Assembly: GCA_947478535.1 (NCBI GenBank)
Contig: CANJXD010000233.1
Location: 1 to 8,440, forward strand
Length of the DNA: 8,440 nt
DNA from: Acetobacteraceae bacterium
GTDB taxonomy: Bacteria > Pseudomonadota > Alphaproteobacteria > Acetobacterales > Acetobacteraceae
Direction of reading: 5' to 3'
Shown here piece by piece: positions 1 to 6,643 of the stretch. The translations under genes and the position numbers were made by a program. The notes under the pieces were generated by a model. The model was not told the DNA's origin. It ran no database searches and saw nothing but the letters and a program-made list of their open reading frames with translations. Numbering within the stretch: the stretch's first letter is position 1; each line of letters opens with the position of its first letter.

Positions 1-1
1 C

Positions 2-934
2 ACCGAGGATGAGAAGGTCGAGATCGCGAAGCGCCACCTGCTGCCCAAGGTGTCCGAAGCCAATGGGCTGAAGGCCGCGGAGTGGTCGATCAGCGAGGAA
101 TCCGTGCGCGACCTGGTCCGCTACTACACGCGGGAGGCCGGTGTCCGGAACCTGGAGCGTGAGCTCGCCGGCATCGCCCGCAAGGCGGTGAAGGAGATCG
201 TCTCCAAGAAGGCGAAGAAGGTCCAGGTCACGGTCAAGAACCTCGAGAAGTTCGCCGGCGTGCGGAAGTTCCGTTACGGCGAGGCGGAAGCCGAGGACAT
301 GGTGGGCGTCGTCACCGGCCTCGCCTGGACCGAGGTAGGCGGCGAGATCCTGACGATCGAGAGCGTGGTTGTGCCCGGCAAGGGGGCCACGAAGACGACC
401 GGCAAGCTCGGCGACGTGATGCAGGAAAGCGTCAGCGCGGCGATGAGCTATGTGCGGTCCCGCGCGCCGTCCTTCGGCATCAAGCCGACGCTGTTCGAGA
501 AGCGGGACATCCACGTGCATGTGCCCGAGGGTGCGACTCCGAAGGATGGGCCTTCCGCGGGTATCGCGATGGCCACCAGCATCGTCTCCGTCCTCACCGG
601 CATTCCGGTGCGGCGGGAGGTGGCGATGACGGGGGAGATCACGCTGCGCGGGCGGGTGCTGCCGATCGGCGGCCTGAAGGAAAAGCTGCTGGCGGCGCTG
701 CGCAGCGGCACCACCACGGTGTTCATCCCGAAGGACAATGAGAAGGACCTGGCGGAGATCCCGGACAACGTGAAGAAGAACCTCACCATCATCCCGGTGA
801 GCCATGTGGACGAGGTGATCATGAAGGCGCTGGTCCGCCCGCCGGAGGCGATCATCTGGGAGGAACCGCCGGAGACTCCGGCCACTGCCGCCGCCGGCGG
901 CGCTGGGGATGGGACGACGGTTCGCCCGCACTGA
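2..934 (+). CDS. lon: Lon ATP-dependent protease, C-terminal part (5' end outside window)
   Basis: The reading frame is open from the window edge, so this is the last 310 residues of a protein usually near 800. Lon is a cytoplasmic homo-hexameric AAA+ protease that unfolds and degrades damaged and regulatory proteins. The fragment opens in the small helical part of the ATPase module (TEDEKVEIAKRHLLPK), continues through RYYTREAGVRNLERE, and contains the whole S16 protease domain. The catalytic serine lies in KDGPSAGIAM (fragment residue 185, bases 554-556). The catalytic lysine is the second one in GGLKEKLL (residue 228, bases 683-685), 43 residues later as in E. coli Lon. The GTG at base 50 is internal, not a start. 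The last 30 or so residues form a poorly conserved Ala/Pro/Gly tail. A strong terminator follows, so the unit probably ends here. Confidence 0.97.
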   Translation, partial: TEDEKVEIAKRHLLPKVSEANGLKAAEWSISEESVRDLVRYYTREAGVRNLERELAGIARKAVKEIVSKKAKKVQVTVKNLEKFAGVRKFRYGEAEAEDMVGVVTGLAWTEVGGEILTIESVVVPGKGATKTTGKLGDVMQESVSAAMSYVRSRAPSFGIKPTLFEKRDIHVHVPEGATPKDGPSAGIAMATSIVSVLTGIPVRREVAMTGEITLRGRVLPIGGLKEKLLAALRSGTTTVFIPKDNEKDLAEIPDNVKKNLTIIPVSHVDEVIMKALVRPPEAIIWEEPPETPATAAAGGAGDGTTVRPH

Positions 935-961
935 CCTTTGGCTTGCCGCATGACGACGAGG

Positions 962-997
962 GGGCGTCCACCGCGAGGTGGGCGCCCTTCGTTTTTT
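962..997 (+). terminator. Intrinsic terminator after lon
   Basis: An 11-bp GC-rich stem (962-972 with 977-987, one G-T wobble) closes a GCGA loop. It is followed by TTCG and six T residues at 992-997. It begins 28 bases after the lon stop codon, the classic form of a Rho-independent terminator. Confidence 0.9.
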
Positions 998-1081
998 GTT
1001 GTCGGAACAAGGGTTTTTGCGACGGCGCCCAGTGGAGAGCGGCCCGGGGCGTGGATTTTTCGTCGCACGTAGCGTGGGAAT

Positions 1082-1136
1082 GGCGGATTTCCGCCGCGAA
1101 TCGGGCATGGTGGCGTTGACGGGCGTGAAATCCGCC
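1082..1136. repeat. 10-bp perfect inverted repeat upstream of the HU gene
   Basis: GGCGGATTTC at 1082-1091 is the exact reverse complement of GAAATCCGCC at 1127-1136, with 35 bases between. The right arm lies inside the spacer of the candidate HU promoter. It could be a two-site operator or a long-loop hairpin. The left arm also sits in a local GGCGG-attt-CCGCC hairpin (1082-1095), which gives a competing fold. The function is unknown and chance is possible at this GC content. Confidence 0.4.
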
Positions 1137-1145
1137 TCCTAGTGT
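1116..1145 (+). promoter_or_regulatory. Candidate sigma-70 promoter for the HU gene
   Basis: TTGACG at 1116-1121 matches five of six bases of the -35 consensus. TAGTGT at 1140-1145 matches four of six of the -10 consensus, with an 18-base spacer. It lies 73 bases upstream of the HU start and downstream of the lon terminator, where an independent promoter is needed. The call rests on motif matching only. Confidence 0.4.
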
Positions 1146-1217
1146 GCCGACGAGACGGTGGCTGATTCGCCGCTGTCCCAAGATGTCTGAACACGAACCT
1201 GAAAGGGGGGTCCCCAC

Positions 1218-1493
1218 ATGAACAAGCAGGATCTGGTTGCCGTTGTTGCCGAGGCTGGTGATATGCCGAAGGCAAAAGCTGGTGACGTGCTGGACGCCGT
1301 CTTCACGGCAATCACGAAGGCGCTGGCCAAGAAGGGCGGGGAAGTTCGCCTGGTTGGCTTCGGCACCTTCTCGACCTCCAAGCGCAAGGCCGGCAAGGGT
1401 CGCAACCCGCGGACGGGCGAGGAGATCAAGATCCCCGCCTCGACGAGCGTGCGCTTCAAGGCCGGCAAGGGCCTGAAGGACGCGGTGAACTGA
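1218..1493 (+). CDS. hupB: HU-family histone-like DNA-binding protein
   Basis: HU is a small dimeric nucleoid protein that bends and compacts DNA with little sequence specificity. The 91-residue length is normal for the family. The N-terminal helices (MNKQDLVAVVAEAGDM and following, residues 1-38) form the dimer body. The signature begins with VGFGTFS (46-52) and continues through the DNA-binding beta arm GRNPRTGEEIKIPA (61-74), with Pro64 at the position of the intercalating proline. The C-terminal VRFKAGKGLKDAVN is typical. The ATG is preceded by a purine-rich AAAGGGGGG (1202-1210) seven bases upstream. An HU gene directly after lon is common in Proteobacteria, which supports the symbol. 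Terminators on both sides suggest it is transcribed alone, probably from the candidate promoter at 1116-1145. Confidence 0.96.
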   Translation: MNKQDLVAVVAEAGDMPKAKAGDVLDAVFTAITKALAKKGGEVRLVGFGTFSTSKRKAGKGRNPRTGEEIKIPASTSVRFKAGKGLKDAVN

Positions 1494-1496
1494 GCG

Positions 1497-1513
1497 TTCC
1501 CACTCGTTGGGAA
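1497..1513 (+). other. Small hairpin just after the HU stop codon
   Basis: TTCCCA (1497-1502) pairs perfectly with TGGGAA (1508-1513) around a five-base loop. It starts three bases after the HU stop and just before the main terminator stem. It has no T-tract of its own, so it may protect the mRNA 3' end or be incidental. Confidence 0.4.
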
Positions 1514-1519
1514 TGAAGG

Positions 1520-1548
1520 GGGCTGGTCTTTCGGGACCAGCCCTTTTT
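1520..1548 (+). terminator. Intrinsic terminator after the HU gene
   Basis: A 9-bp perfect stem (1520-1528 with 1535-1543), extended by a T-G pair, closes a TTCG tetraloop at 1530-1533 and is followed by five T residues (1544-1548). It begins 26 bases after the HU stop. AAGG upstream can also pair with the T-tract, lengthening the stem. Confidence 0.92.
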
Positions 1549-1656
1549 CATGTCCGCAGGGTATCCCGGTCTCCGGGCTGGCAGGCCTTCGGGATGGCAG
1601 GCGCGGCGACACTGCAGGCGCAATGCTCGCCGCGGCGTCCGCAGGGGCAACAGGGC

Positions 1657-1684
1657 GTGACAGTGCCCGGCGGTGACCTTAATT
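1657..1684 (+). promoter_or_regulatory. Weak promoter candidate ahead of the plus-strand glycan genes
   Basis: The gap 1549-1733 separates the HU terminator from the first glycan gene and should hold its promoter. The best candidate is GTGACA at 1657-1662 (five of six -35 bases) with CTTAAT at 1678-1683 or TTAATT at 1679-1684 as the -10, the only AT-rich spot nearby. The spacer is short (15-16 bases) and the -10 is poor. Apart from a 10-bp direct repeat (GTCCGCAGGG at 1552-1561 and 1637-1646) I see nothing else in this gap. Confidence 0.25.
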
Positions 1685-1733
1685 TCGCTGGCAATGGCGT
1701 TCGCCTGGCCACCCCGGCGGTTGGAGGTTCTTG

Positions 1734-2630
1734 ATGCTGGAACGCACAGACCCGGAGCATCGGCAGGCGTCCCGGCGCCTGCTGGTCGCGTCCTTCGGCG
1801 GCTGCCCCCTGTACAACCCGCTGCAATCGCTGAGGGAGGTCGGGAAAGGATTCCACCTGTTCAAGGCCGCGGGGTTCAAGCGGCCACCCTTCGCACTCTC
1901 CAGCGGCGCGGCGGTGCAGTTGCACAAGTTCTGCACCGGCGAGATCGCGATCCCGTTGAATGTCCGCCGGCTCTGCTACGCTGATCCCGAGCATGTGCCG
2001 AGCGAAAAACAGCTGAAAGTGCTGCAGCGCGCCGACCTTGCCCTGGTGGAGATGAGCACGCCGCTGGAGATGGTCTATGACGGCTTCATCCTGAACAGCA
2101 ATCGGCTGAAGGACCGCTTTCTCGTTGCATTAAAGGACAGGTTCCCGGAACTGGCCCGGCCGATAACCCTTTGGCGCTCCGCCGGCATGCAAAAGATGAA
2201 TGAGCCGGTTCGTGCCGAGGCGGCGGCGGCGTTGCTCAAGGCCCTGCCGAAGGATACCGAGGACGACCTGTTCATCCGGGACCTGATCGAGGGCACCAGG
2301 GTGCGGGAGACGAAGACGCCGCATATCGTCGCTGACCTGGCGGAACTGCGGTCCCGGGTCGCGGTGCCGACAGGCATGATCATCCACAACTTCACCTATA
2401 TGCCCGACGGCAGGCCGGTGAGCTGGCCCGCCGATTTCCGGGACAATTGCGTCGCCGCCGCGAAGGAGCTGGGAATGCCGGTCTTCGACGCGGCGGGCAT
2501 GGTGGCGGAGTACGGCGCCGTTGCCGCGATGCATGTCGATATGCGCCACTATTCGAAGCCGTTTACCCCCATCGTCGCGGATGCGATGCACCGCTTCATG
2601 GGCACTGTGATCGAAGGCGGGAATCCCTGA
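1734..2630 (+). CDS. Putative SGNH-hydrolase-like protein of a surface glycan locus
   Basis: I do not recognise a named family, but the 298-residue protein has the layout of an SGNH/GDSL-type fold. There is a short N-terminal strand then a glycine-rich turn (VASFGGCPLYNP, around residues 18-29), a central ADLALVEMSTP block that resembles the Asp-hydrophobic-Glu strand, MIIHNF at 215-220, and a C-terminal DMRHYSKP with Asp269 and His272 spaced like the catalytic Asp-x-x-His block. Such proteins in polysaccharide clusters often add or remove acyl groups. The usual nucleophilic Ser of the first block is not evident: the sequence reads Phe-Gly-Gly-Cys24, so Cys24 or Ser20 might substitute, or the protein may be inactive. 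There is no signal peptide or membrane segment. The ATG at 1734 is chosen over TTG at 1731 because GGAGG (1723-1727) lies six bases ahead of it. It is the first gene of the plus-strand group. Confidence 0.5.
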   Translation: MLERTDPEHRQASRRLLVASFGGCPLYNPLQSLREVGKGFHLFKAAGFKRPPFALSSGAAVQLHKFCTGEIAIPLNVRRLCYADPEHVPSEKQLKVLQRADLALVEMSTPLEMVYDGFILNSNRLKDRFLVALKDRFPELARPITLWRSAGMQKMNEPVRAEAAAALLKALPKDTEDDLFIRDLIEGTRVRETKTPHIVADLAELRSRVAVPTGMIIHNFTYMPDGRPVSWPADFRDNCVAAAKELGMPVFDAAGMVAEYGAVAAMHVDMRHYSKPFTPIVADAMHRFMGTVIEGGNP

Positions 2631-2650
2631 TGGGGCATCCCTGATGGGGC
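2623..2650 (+). repeat. 14-bp perfect tandem repeat across a stop codon
   Basis: ATCCCTGATGGGGC occurs twice back to back (2623-2636 and 2637-2650), followed by a partial third copy, GTCCC. The first copy contains the stop codon (TGA 2628-2630) of the SGNH-like gene. The second repeats the same TGA 14 bases on, in another frame, in the 51-base gap before the methyltransferase gene. It looks like a recent slippage duplication. Confidence 0.85.
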
Positions 2651-2681
2651 GTCCCCGCTTTCCCCCAGATATGAGGCCTTG

Positions 2682-3629
2682 ATGATCAGCATTGATGGCG
2701 CTCGCTTCGCCAGCCTCCTCCGCGTTGTCGAAGCGACAGCGGCGGCATGGCCGGGCCATGAGCGGGCGATGGCCAAGAGCTTCGCCAAGCGCACGGAGGC
2801 CGATCTCCAGCACGCCGACATGATGTCGGCCATGGTGTTGAAGCTGGCGCCGGAGATTGCCTCCGGCCTCAGCGAACTCGCCGAGGATTACCGGTTTCTC
2901 TGCGAGAAGATCATCCTGCCGGAGGAAATCCACTTCCGTCGCACCGGCACCTACCGGCTGACCACATTCTCCGAGGCGCTGGAGACCGTCTACAACGACG
3001 ATGTCTACATGACGCGCTACATGAACGGCCTGCTGATGTCCTGCATCCTGTGGGTGAACCATGCCCGCGCCTTGCAGCACTATGCCGAGGCGCTGCTGCC
3101 GCGGATCCGGCGCGGCCAGCGCCTGCTGGAGATCGGGCCGGGGCATGGGCTGCTGCTGTGCGTGGCCTGTAAGGATGGCGGGCTGGATGTGAATGCGTGG
3201 GATGTCTCCAAGGCCAGCCTGGCGCAGACCCGCGCGGCGGCCAGGACGCTCGGCATCGAGGGTGATGTCCACTTCGCGCAGCGCGACATTTTCGCGCTGC
3301 CGCAGGGCGAACTGCCCGATGCCGAGCGCTTCGACGCCATCGTGCTCAGCGAGGTGCTGGAGCATCTGGAACGGCCGCGGGAGGCGCTGGAATCGCTGCG
3401 GAACCTGACGCGGCCCGGCGGCTTCGTCTGGGTCAACGTTCCCGTGAACAGCCCGGCGCCAGACCACATCTTCCTGCTCCGCCATCCCGACGAAGCCAGG
3501 GCCCTGCTGATCGAAGCAGGCTTCATCATCGTCGATGAAGCGCTGTTCGCGATGAACGACGTGGAGATCGAGAAAGCCATCCGCCAGGGCCTGACGATCT
3601 CCTGCGCCATCCTCGCCCAGCGGCCCTGA
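2682..3629 (+). CDS. Class I SAM-dependent methyltransferase
   Basis: This 315-residue protein is a Rossmann-fold methyltransferase of the Methyltransf_11/23 type. The glycine-rich SAM-binding motif I is LLEIGPGHG at residues 148-156. The acidic end of strand 2 is in VNAWDVS, motif II-like RDIF follows, and the VLSEVLEHL motif is at 221-229. A PGG turn and a final strand (GLTISCAILAQ) complete the fold. The first 140 residues are a largely helical extension without a known motif that may bind the acceptor. The substrate cannot be read from the sequence; the neighbours suggest a sugar or glycan acceptor. The ATG at 2682 is preferred to TTG at 2679, with GAGG at 2673-2676 five bases ahead. It lies 51 bases after the previous gene and 63 before the next, probably in one transcript. 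No signal peptide is visible, so it is cytoplasmic. Confidence 0.85.
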   Translation: MISIDGARFASLLRVVEATAAAWPGHERAMAKSFAKRTEADLQHADMMSAMVLKLAPEIASGLSELAEDYRFLCEKIILPEEIHFRRTGTYRLTTFSEALETVYNDDVYMTRYMNGLLMSCILWVNHARALQHYAEALLPRIRRGQRLLEIGPGHGLLLCVACKDGGLDVNAWDVSKASLAQTRAAARTLGIEGDVHFAQRDIFALPQGELPDAERFDAIVLSEVLEHLERPREALESLRNLTRPGGFVWVNVPVNSPAPDHIFLLRHPDEARALLIEAGFIIVDEALFAMNDVEIEKAIRQGLTISCAILAQRP

Positions 3630-3675
3630 TCGCGGCAGTAGAATTCCGCCAGTCCCTGAAATGCCCTACGACGGT

Positions 3676-3684
3676 GGGGAGGAG
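3676..3684 (+). promoter_or_regulatory. Strong ribosome binding site that fixes a TTG start
   Basis: GGGGAGGAG lies eight bases before TTG at 3693. No in-frame ATG exists in the first half of the following gene, so this Shine-Dalgarno sequence is the main reason to accept the TTG start. Confidence 0.75.
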
Positions 3685-3692
3685 ACCCTGCC

Positions 3693-4448
3693 TTGTCGAA
3701 CGGACCCCACCCCCTTCTGGACCTTTCGCCCGACCGGCGCGCGACGCTGCTGATCGAGGCCGGGCTGCAATCCCTGCATGCGGGAAGGCTGCGGGACGGC
3801 GCGGCGCCGCTGCTGGCGCAGGTGGATGCGGAAGCACGCTTGCTGGCGGAATATTTGCTGGAGGAAATCGCCCGGCTATCGGCGCAGGTGGATGCGCTGG
3901 GCCAGGCGCAGCAGGAAGCGGCGCTGACGCGGGCCGATCGCCTGCGGATCGACCCGCTTCCCACCATTCCGCCCGCCCGCCTGGCGGCCGCGCTGGGGGA
4001 TGGCCCGGCAGCGGAGGTTGGCCCGGTGGCGGTGGAGGCCGGGGCGCCGGATTTCACCGGCTTCGGCTGGCACCATCCGGAAGCGACGGAAGGCGGTTCG
4101 CTCCGCTGGTCCGGCGCCGCGCGCTGCGCGACGTTGCTGTTGCCAGCGGCGGGCGGCGGGCGGCTGGCGGTGAGCCTGGCGCTTCGCGCGCCTTATGGCA
4201 TCCCGCTGTCGCTGGAGGGCCAGGAGTGGTTCCTGGATGGCATGCCGCTGGCTTTCGAGACCATCTCCAATGATGGCGTCACCGGGTTGTTCGAGGCGGT
4301 GGCGACCATTCCTGAACGCCCGGCTGGCAGCAAGGTGACGCTGCTGCTGCATGGCGTGCAGTTCAGTGACCCTGCGACGGGACCGCGGCGGGATACACGG
4401 CTGCTCGGGCTCGGCATCTGCTGGGCGCGGATCGAGCGGGCGGGCTGA
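3693..4448 (+). CDS. Unrecognised protein: helical N-terminus plus probable beta domain, glycan locus
   Basis: I do not recognise this 251-residue protein. Residues 15-80 are Ala/Leu/Glu-rich with heptad-like spacing (AEARLLAEYLLEEIARLSAQ) and probably form a helical hairpin or coiled coil that could drive oligomerisation. After a Pro-rich linker, residues 124-250 look beta-rich. FGWHHPE (124-130) is followed by LRWSG (137-141) and then alternating strands including a LLLHGVQFSD segment. A Gly-x-Trp ... Glu ... Arg-Trp pattern of this kind is, to my knowledge, found in accessory domains of bacterial polysaccharide enzymes, but I cannot assign a family. It has no signal peptide, membrane span or catalytic motif. 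The start is TTG, supported by a strong ribosome binding site. Its stop overlaps the next ATG by one base (TGATG), so the two products are probably made in coupled fashion and may work together. Confidence 0.75.
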   Translation: MSNGPHPLLDLSPDRRATLLIEAGLQSLHAGRLRDGAAPLLAQVDAEARLLAEYLLEEIARLSAQVDALGQAQQEAALTRADRLRIDPLPTIPPARLAAALGDGPAAEVGPVAVEAGAPDFTGFGWHHPEATEGGSLRWSGAARCATLLLPAAGGGRLAVSLALRAPYGIPLSLEGQEWFLDGMPLAFETISNDGVTGLFEAVATIPERPAGSKVTLLLHGVQFSDPATGPRRDTRLLGLGICWARIERAG

Positions 4449-5581
4449 TGCCGCCGCGCATCCTCGTCACCGGGGACTTCCTGCGGCCGCAGGAGGACGC
4501 CTTCCGCCCGGCGCAGACCGGCAACATCCAGTGGTTCCACCGCCTGGTGCGCCGACCGCTCGGCCGTGCGGCGGGGCAGGAGGTGGAGGCGCTGGTCTGG
4601 GGTGATCCGCGCTCGCCCTTTCCCGCCTTCGACACCCCTGGCTTCTTCGCCGCCGCCGGCGCCACGCCGGATACCGAGGGGTGGGTGTCCCTCTTCGATG
4701 CGCCAGACCTGCCGCGGGAAGCCGTGGCGATGCTGGCCGCCGCCTTCCAGGACGTGGCTGTCGTCATCGGCTTCGAGTTGGCGGAATTGCAGAAGCGCCT
4801 GCTGACGTGGATGGGCATCCCCTGGATCGATGTGAACATCCATCCCTATCGCTTCGGGCCGGACGTGCTGTTCGCCCTTGCCAGCAACCACGCGGCGGTG
4901 ATGGACCAGCTTCGCGCTCATCACGCCGAGGACGCGGTCTTCGAGCCATGGGCCGACCTGATGGCCGCGACCGCCATCAAGCTGCCGCCGCACCTGCCGT
5001 TGACGGAGGAATTGCTGGTGATCGGCCAGACGCGAGTCGATCGGGCACTGATCCGCGACGGGCGACTGCTGGACCTCGCGGATTTCGCCGAACCCCTGCA
5101 CGCGCTGGCAGGGCGGGAGGCGCGGCTGCTGTTCAAGCCGCATCCCTACAATGCCGATGGCTTCGGCCTGCACGACATCGGCCTGCCGCTCGCCCGCATC
5201 CGGGAGGCGGCGGAGAATGTCTATATGCTGCTGGGCCAGGACGCGGTGCGGCGCGTGGTCGGCGTTTCCTCCTCCGTCGTGGCGGAAGCGCGCTTCTTCG
5301 GGAAGGAGGGGGTGTTCCTCGGCACGTCGCCCTTCCGCATCGCGGGGGCGCGGGATGCGCTGGCCCCTGGCCTGCATGCGAGCGTGGTGGATGCCTGGCT
5401 TTCCGCCGATTTCTGGCGAGACCTGCTGGCGCCGCTGATGGCGGTGACGCCCAGAGATGGCGCGCGCCCCGGCCTGCCGCCGAATGCGCTGCGCGGTTCG
5501 CTCCGCCAGTTCTGGGGCTGGGACGAGGTGTTCTTCCAGTTGCCTTGGGATCTCGCGGCCGGGCGCGCGGCGCAGCGGTAG
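4448..5581 (+). CDS. Capsule polysaccharide synthesis-like protein, putative glycosyltransferase
   Basis: The 377-residue protein resembles the KpsC/KpsS-type capsule synthesis family, with a GT-B-like arrangement. The N-terminal half starts with a beta strand (PPRILVTGDF) and has a second core strand at VAVVIGFEL. The C-terminal half carries LLFKPHPYN with Lys230-Pro-His-Pro233. It then has VVGVSSSVVAEARFFG with Ser274-276 and Glu280, followed by VFLGTSPF. The Lys-Pro-His-Pro and the Ser...Glu pair are the family hallmarks for binding the nucleotide sugar. In that family the enzymes add Kdo or another sugar to a lipid-linked acceptor; the sugar and acceptor here are unknown. It begins within the TGATG overlap with the preceding gene and has no strong ribosome site of its own, so translation is probably coupled. 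It ends four bases from the convergent minus-strand genes. A general GT-B glycosyltransferase is the main alternative. Confidence 0.65.
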   Translation: MPPRILVTGDFLRPQEDAFRPAQTGNIQWFHRLVRRPLGRAAGQEVEALVWGDPRSPFPAFDTPGFFAAAGATPDTEGWVSLFDAPDLPREAVAMLAAAFQDVAVVIGFELAELQKRLLTWMGIPWIDVNIHPYRFGPDVLFALASNHAAVMDQLRAHHAEDAVFEPWADLMAATAIKLPPHLPLTEELLVIGQTRVDRALIRDGRLLDLADFAEPLHALAGREARLLFKPHPYNADGFGLHDIGLPLARIREAAENVYMLLGQDAVRRVVGVSSSVVAEARFFGKEGVFLGTSPFRIAGARDALAPGLHASVVDAWLSADFWRDLLAPLMAVTPRDGARPGLPPNALRGSLRQFWGWDEVFFQLPWDLAAGRAAQR

Positions 5582-5585
5582 CGCG

Positions 5586-6635
5586 TCAGGCTGAGAGCAG
5601 CGCCAGGACCTCCGCGGCCGCGATGTCGATGGCGGCTTCGCCGTGGTGGCGCTCGGCATGGCGCCGCGCGGCGCGGCCCATCGTGATCCGCATCTCCTCA
5701 TCGGCCAGCAGCATGTCCACGGCATGCGGCAGCGCCGCTTCGGCCACCAGCAGGCCGCCTCGGCCATGCGGGATGCCGCCATCGATGGTGCTGCGATAGG
5801 CGATGACGGGCACGCCGCAGGCCATCGCTTCCACCGTCGCGCGCGGCAGCCCATCCATGGTGGAGGTGTGCACCATGATGCGGGCGCGGCGCAGCGTCGC
5901 GAAGACCTGGGCGTGCGGCAGCCGGCCGAGCAGGGACAGGCGTTCGCGGTGCCGGGGCAGGACGGCGGCCCGGACCTCGCGTGCCAGCGGGCCGGCACCG
6001 ACCAGCGCGATCCGGTGCCGCGCAGCGAAGGGCGCCAGTGCCGCCTGGTTCTTGCGGGCCTCGCCAAAGGTGCCGACATTGATGATGTCGTAGTCAGCCG
6101 CCTCGGTGGAGACCGGTTCGCCATCCCCGGCCAGGGTGAAGTCGATATGCTTCGGCAGCACCAGGGCGCGGCCGGCGCGCAGCAGCGGGCGGAAGCAGCG
6201 CCGCAACTGTTCGGGGTATTCGCCGAGCACGAGGGCGGCGCTGTCCAGCAGCGGGTCCGTCGTGCCGCCACCGACGATGAAGCCATGCCGCGTGGCCGGC
6301 GCCAGCGCGGCCTGGGTATCGGCGTTCACGCAGTAGCCGAGCCCTTTGTAGAGCACGACGTCCGGCGCGAAGTCCCTGAGCGCCGCCTTGAGCACCGCCG
6401 AGGTCTGCAAATGCGGGTGAACGCCAGGATTGTCGGAGGGACAGAAGCTGACGGGCACGGCGCCATCCAGCACCGTCTCCTCCTCCAGCGCCTCGCCACC
6501 ATGCAGGCGATACATGCGCGCTTCGACCCCGCGCCGGATCAGCCCGCGCGCCACCATCGCATCCCGCATCGCCCCGCCCATGGAGCGGCTGGCATGCGAC
6601 ATGACGATGGCAAGGCGGCGTGGCGGCGTGGGCAT
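5586..6635 (-). CDS. GT4-type glycosyltransferase
   Basis: This 349-residue protein is a GT-B-fold retaining glycosyltransferase of the Glycos_transf_1 (GT4) kind. The N-terminal acceptor domain begins RRLAIVMSHASRSMGGAM, with the usual glycine loop after strand 1. The C-terminal donor domain opens with DIINVGTFGEARKN (183-196). It then has RIALVGAGPL, LLGRLPHAQVF and VHTSTMDGLPRATVEAMACG, in which Asp261 and Glu269 occupy the E-x7-E positions. Asp replaces the first Glu, a conservative change. The ATG at 6635 is eight bases after the stop of the upstream minus-strand gene, so the two are co-transcribed. No clear ribosome site is visible (a GTG directly before the ATG is an alternative start). 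The frame stays open upstream to 6926, but that part overlaps the other glycosyltransferase and is not used. The sugar donor and acceptor are not evident. Confidence 0.88.
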   Translation of the reverse strand: MPTPPRRLAIVMSHASRSMGGAMRDAMVARGLIRRGVEARMYRLHGGEALEEETVLDGAVPVSFCPSDNPGVHPHLQTSAVLKAALRDFAPDVVLYKGLGYCVNADTQAALAPATRHGFIVGGGTTDPLLDSAALVLGEYPEQLRRCFRPLLRAGRALVLPKHIDFTLAGDGEPVSTEAADYDIINVGTFGEARKNQAALAPFAARHRIALVGAGPLAREVRAAVLPRHRERLSLLGRLPHAQVFATLRRARIMVHTSTMDGLPRATVEAMACGVPVIAYRSTIDGGIPHGRGGLLVAEAALPHAVDMLLADEEMRITMGRAARRHAERHHGEAAIDIAAAEVLALLSA

Positions 6636-6643
6636 CACGCGGA

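Noticed and set aside
448..1275. Minus-strand open frames across the lon end and intergenic region
   Set aside because: They are antisense to Lon codons, cross a strong terminator, and have no ribosome site or recognisable product.
1507..1734. Small open plus-strand frame in the HU to glycan-gene gap
   Set aside because: It begins inside the HU terminator and lacks a ribosome site or any protein-like composition.
2130..4057. Open minus-strand frames at 2130-3485 and 3080-4057
   Set aside because: Both are antisense to the methyltransferase and its neighbours, which have clear motifs and ribosome sites.
4193..6286. Open minus-strand frame of about 700 codons
   Set aside because: It runs antisense to the 251-aa and 377-aa genes and then out of frame within the GT4 gene; its translation is Arg/Pro/Ser-rich with no motif.
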